A DNA stretch of 23,441 bases, taken from contig CAYJME010000026.1 of the NCBI GenBank assembly GCA_964370795.1, positions 1 through 23,441 of the forward strand, written 5' to 3'. The position numbers and the translations under genes were made by a program. This DNA comes from JAHFOW01 sp964370795. Lineage in GTDB: Bacteria > Planctomycetota > Brocadiia > Brocadiales > Brocadiaceae. Shown here piece by piece: positions 21,895 through 23,441 of this stretch (position 1 is its first letter; each line of letters starts with the position of its first letter). A model generated the notes under the pieces. The model made no database searches and had not been told where the DNA came from. It worked only from the letters and a program-made list of their open reading frames with translations.

Positions 21895-23441
21895 TATTCA
21901 TAATCCTCCGTGTAAAACTTGAAGGTGTTCCGTCCCCGTTCTTTACCATGGTACATGGCAGTATCGGCCTTTTTGATCAGGTTTTCTGCATCACTTGCAT
22001 CTAATGGATACACGGCAATACCTATGGTCGGGGTTATGTAAACTTCACGTTCTTCAAGTTGGAAAGGGCAGGACATCTCGTTAAATATTTTGTGCGCAAT
22101 AAAGGCGACATCCTGCAGTTGGATAATGTTTGTGATAATAAAGATAAATTCGTCTCCGCCCCAGCGTGATACCGTATCGCTCTCACGCACGCAGACCTTC
22201 AGTCGCTCTGCTACGGCCTTGAGTATCTGATCTCCATAAGTATGCCCCAATGTATCATTAATGACTTTGAACTTGTCCAAATCGAGAAACATCACTGCCA
22301 GCATCCGTTCGTTGCGGTGCGCATGGGCCAGTTCATGTTGTAAGCGGTCGTAAAAGAGGCTACGATTTGGTAGATTAGTCAGGATATCGTAATGGGCTAT
22401 GTAGTGGATATGTGCCTCTGATTGTTTTTTTTCGGTGATATCTTCATGCATAGCAACAAAGTGAACCACCTTCCCCTGCATGTCTCGAAGTGGAGTGATG
22501 GTTTGCGCCACCGTGTAAAGTTCACCATCTTTTCGGCGATTTACGACTTCTCCACGCCAAACCTCTCCTGAAAGTATGGTCTGCCAGACACTTTGATAGA
22601 ATGAAGTATCATGTTTACCTGACTTGAGCAGACTCGGTGTCTGACCATAAATCTCTTCTGCAGGGTAACCACAAAGCCTGATAAATGCCTTGTTAACCCA
22701 CTTAATGCGGCCATTACAATCGGTAATAAAAACCGCATTAGCTATTGCTGCCATCGCGGTACCTTGCAGATGTAACAGCTGTTGGTCTATTGCCATCAAC
22801 AGAGCCACGCTAATACGCTTAGCCAGATTTTCTAACAATAGAACTGTTTTTACATCAAAGGCATTGGGTTTTAAGGCATACAGGTTTAATGTACCAAATG
22901 TCTCGCTCGGTGTACGCAGAGGAACAGAGATGAAAGACTGTAACCCATAACTGCGAGCACGTTCCCTGTATTGGAGATAGGCAGGTCCTTGCATGTCGCT
23001 CGTTTGTGTATATCCCTTACGGATAGCAAGGATTGTTGGGCATCGACACTCAGCGGTGTTATTACAGAGTACATGAAGATTGCGGAGGTGATCTCCACGG
23101 GCGCCGGCTTGTGCCGAAATACCAACGCTGCCGTCTTCCTCCATCGTACAGACACAAACCAGAGGATATGCAAGGATGTCAACAAGGCATTTGCATACGT
23201 GAGACAGAATAAAACCCAGGGTGCGTCCCTGCAACACAAGCCGATCGATCTCATAGAGCAAAGCTTCTATCGCCTGTGTTCGTTTACGCTCCGTTATATC
23301 GTCTACAACTCCCATGACGGCTTTAATATTGCCTTGTGCGTCGCGCATTGGTGCTGCCCAAATGCTAATATCAACCGGAGAACCATCCCGCTTTTGCTGA
23401 CGTACCTCTACGCCCATAAATGGCTCACCAGACAGCACTCT
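21891..23441 (-). CDS. Diguanylate cyclase with PAS-GAF-PAS sensors, partial
   Basis: The frame runs off the right edge, so the N-terminus is missing. In order it has the end of a PAS/PAC domain (ending VMGVVDDITERK), a GAF domain (about residues 57-215 of the visible part) with a Cys-rich CNNTAECRCP loop, a second PAS domain ending FVAMHEDITEKKQ, and a GGDEF domain. The active-site GGDEF is intact in SRWGGDEFIFI and the inhibitory RxxD site (RESD) lies five residues before it, so c-di-GMP synthesis with product inhibition is expected. No EAL domain follows. The protein ends at FYTEDYEY, close to where GGDEF-only proteins end and where GGDEF-EAL proteins would continue. The stop lies against the truncated transposase. 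No membrane helix is visible in this part. Confidence 0.9.
   Translation of the reverse strand, partial: RVLSGEPFMGVEVRQQKRDGSPVDISIWAAPMRDAQGNIKAVMGVVDDITERKRTQAIEALLYEIDRLVLQGRTLGFILSHVCKCLVDILAYPLVCVCTMEEDGSVGISAQAGARGDHLRNLHVLCNNTAECRCPTILAIRKGYTQTSDMQGPAYLQYRERARSYGLQSFISVPLRTPSETFGTLNLYALKPNAFDVKTVLLLENLAKRISVALLMAIDQQLLHLQGTAMAAIANAVFITDCNGRIKWVNKAFIRLCGYPAEEIYGQTPSLLKSGKHDTSFYQSVWQTILSGEVWRGEVVNRRKDGELYTVAQTITPLRDMQGKVVHFVAMHEDITEKKQSEAHIHYIAHYDILTNLPNRSLFYDRLQHELAHAHRNERMLAVMFLDLDKFKVINDTLGHTYGDQILKAVAERLKVCVRESDTVSRWGGDEFIFIITNIIQLQDVAFIAHKIFNEMSCPFQLEEREVYITPTIGIAVYPLDASDAENLIKKADTAMYHGKERGRNTFKFYTEDYEY

Overview
The window is moderately AT-rich bacterial DNA. It carries a complete MoxR/DUF58/Bat envelope locus, small monohaem c-type cytochromes, a B12-binding radical SAM protein, many dispersed intergenic palindromes, and often weak Shine-Dalgarno sites with GTG/TTG starts. 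Taken together this suggests a Planctomycete, most likely an anammox bacterium of the Brocadiales (Brocadia/Kuenenia/Jettenia type). That assignment rests on gene content and recall, not on a marker gene, so it is held at moderate confidence.

Layout. (1) 1-269 is the cut-off end of a small protein gene on the minus strand. (2) 552-10053, minus strand, is one long gene set read from right to left: moxR ATPase, DUF58 protein, a short BatD-like membrane protein, an unrecognised 170-residue protein, then batA, batB, a TPR protein (batC), batD and batE. Four-base ATGA overlaps (batA/batB, batD/batE) and a probable batB/batC overlap indicate translational coupling. The MoxR ATPase and the MIDAS-bearing von Willebrand A proteins probably form a membrane-anchored remodelling machine in the envelope. 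(3) 10262-12695, plus strand: a promoter, mobB (molybdenum cofactor), an exported monohaem cytochrome c with its own terminator, a cluster of dispersed palindromes, and rtcA (RNA 3'-phosphate cyclase). (4) 12696-13919 is accessory-looking: a small zinc-ribbon gene on the minus strand followed by about 800 bases without an intact gene, holding hairpins, a degenerate reading frame and dispersed repeats. (5) 13920-15575, plus strand: a membrane protein that looks frameshifted, translationally coupled to a serine hydrolase of the beta-lactamase/transpeptidase fold. (6) 15654-19767: a DUF6941-like gene (minus), a B12-binding radical SAM protein and a polyprenyl-phosphate sugar transferase (plus; surface polysaccharide), and a bacterial PH-domain protein (minus) read from a perfect-consensus promoter that predicts a leaderless mRNA. 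(7) 19904-21549, plus strand: a cytochrome c with a lipoprotein-like leader, panD (aspartate decarboxylase) and lgt (lipoprotein diacylglyceryl transferase). (8) 21545-23441: a second copy of a 44-base repeat, a truncated REP-associated (Y1) transposase, and the C-terminal part of a PAS-GAF-PAS-GGDEF diguanylate cyclase on the minus strand that runs off the right edge.

No rRNA, tRNA, CRISPR array or intact insertion sequence was seen. The best leads are the Bat locus with its unrecognised member, the leaderless promoter at 19774-19802, the repeated 44-base element next to a transposase remnant, the frameshifted membrane gene, and unusual inverted repeats inside the Bat transcript.
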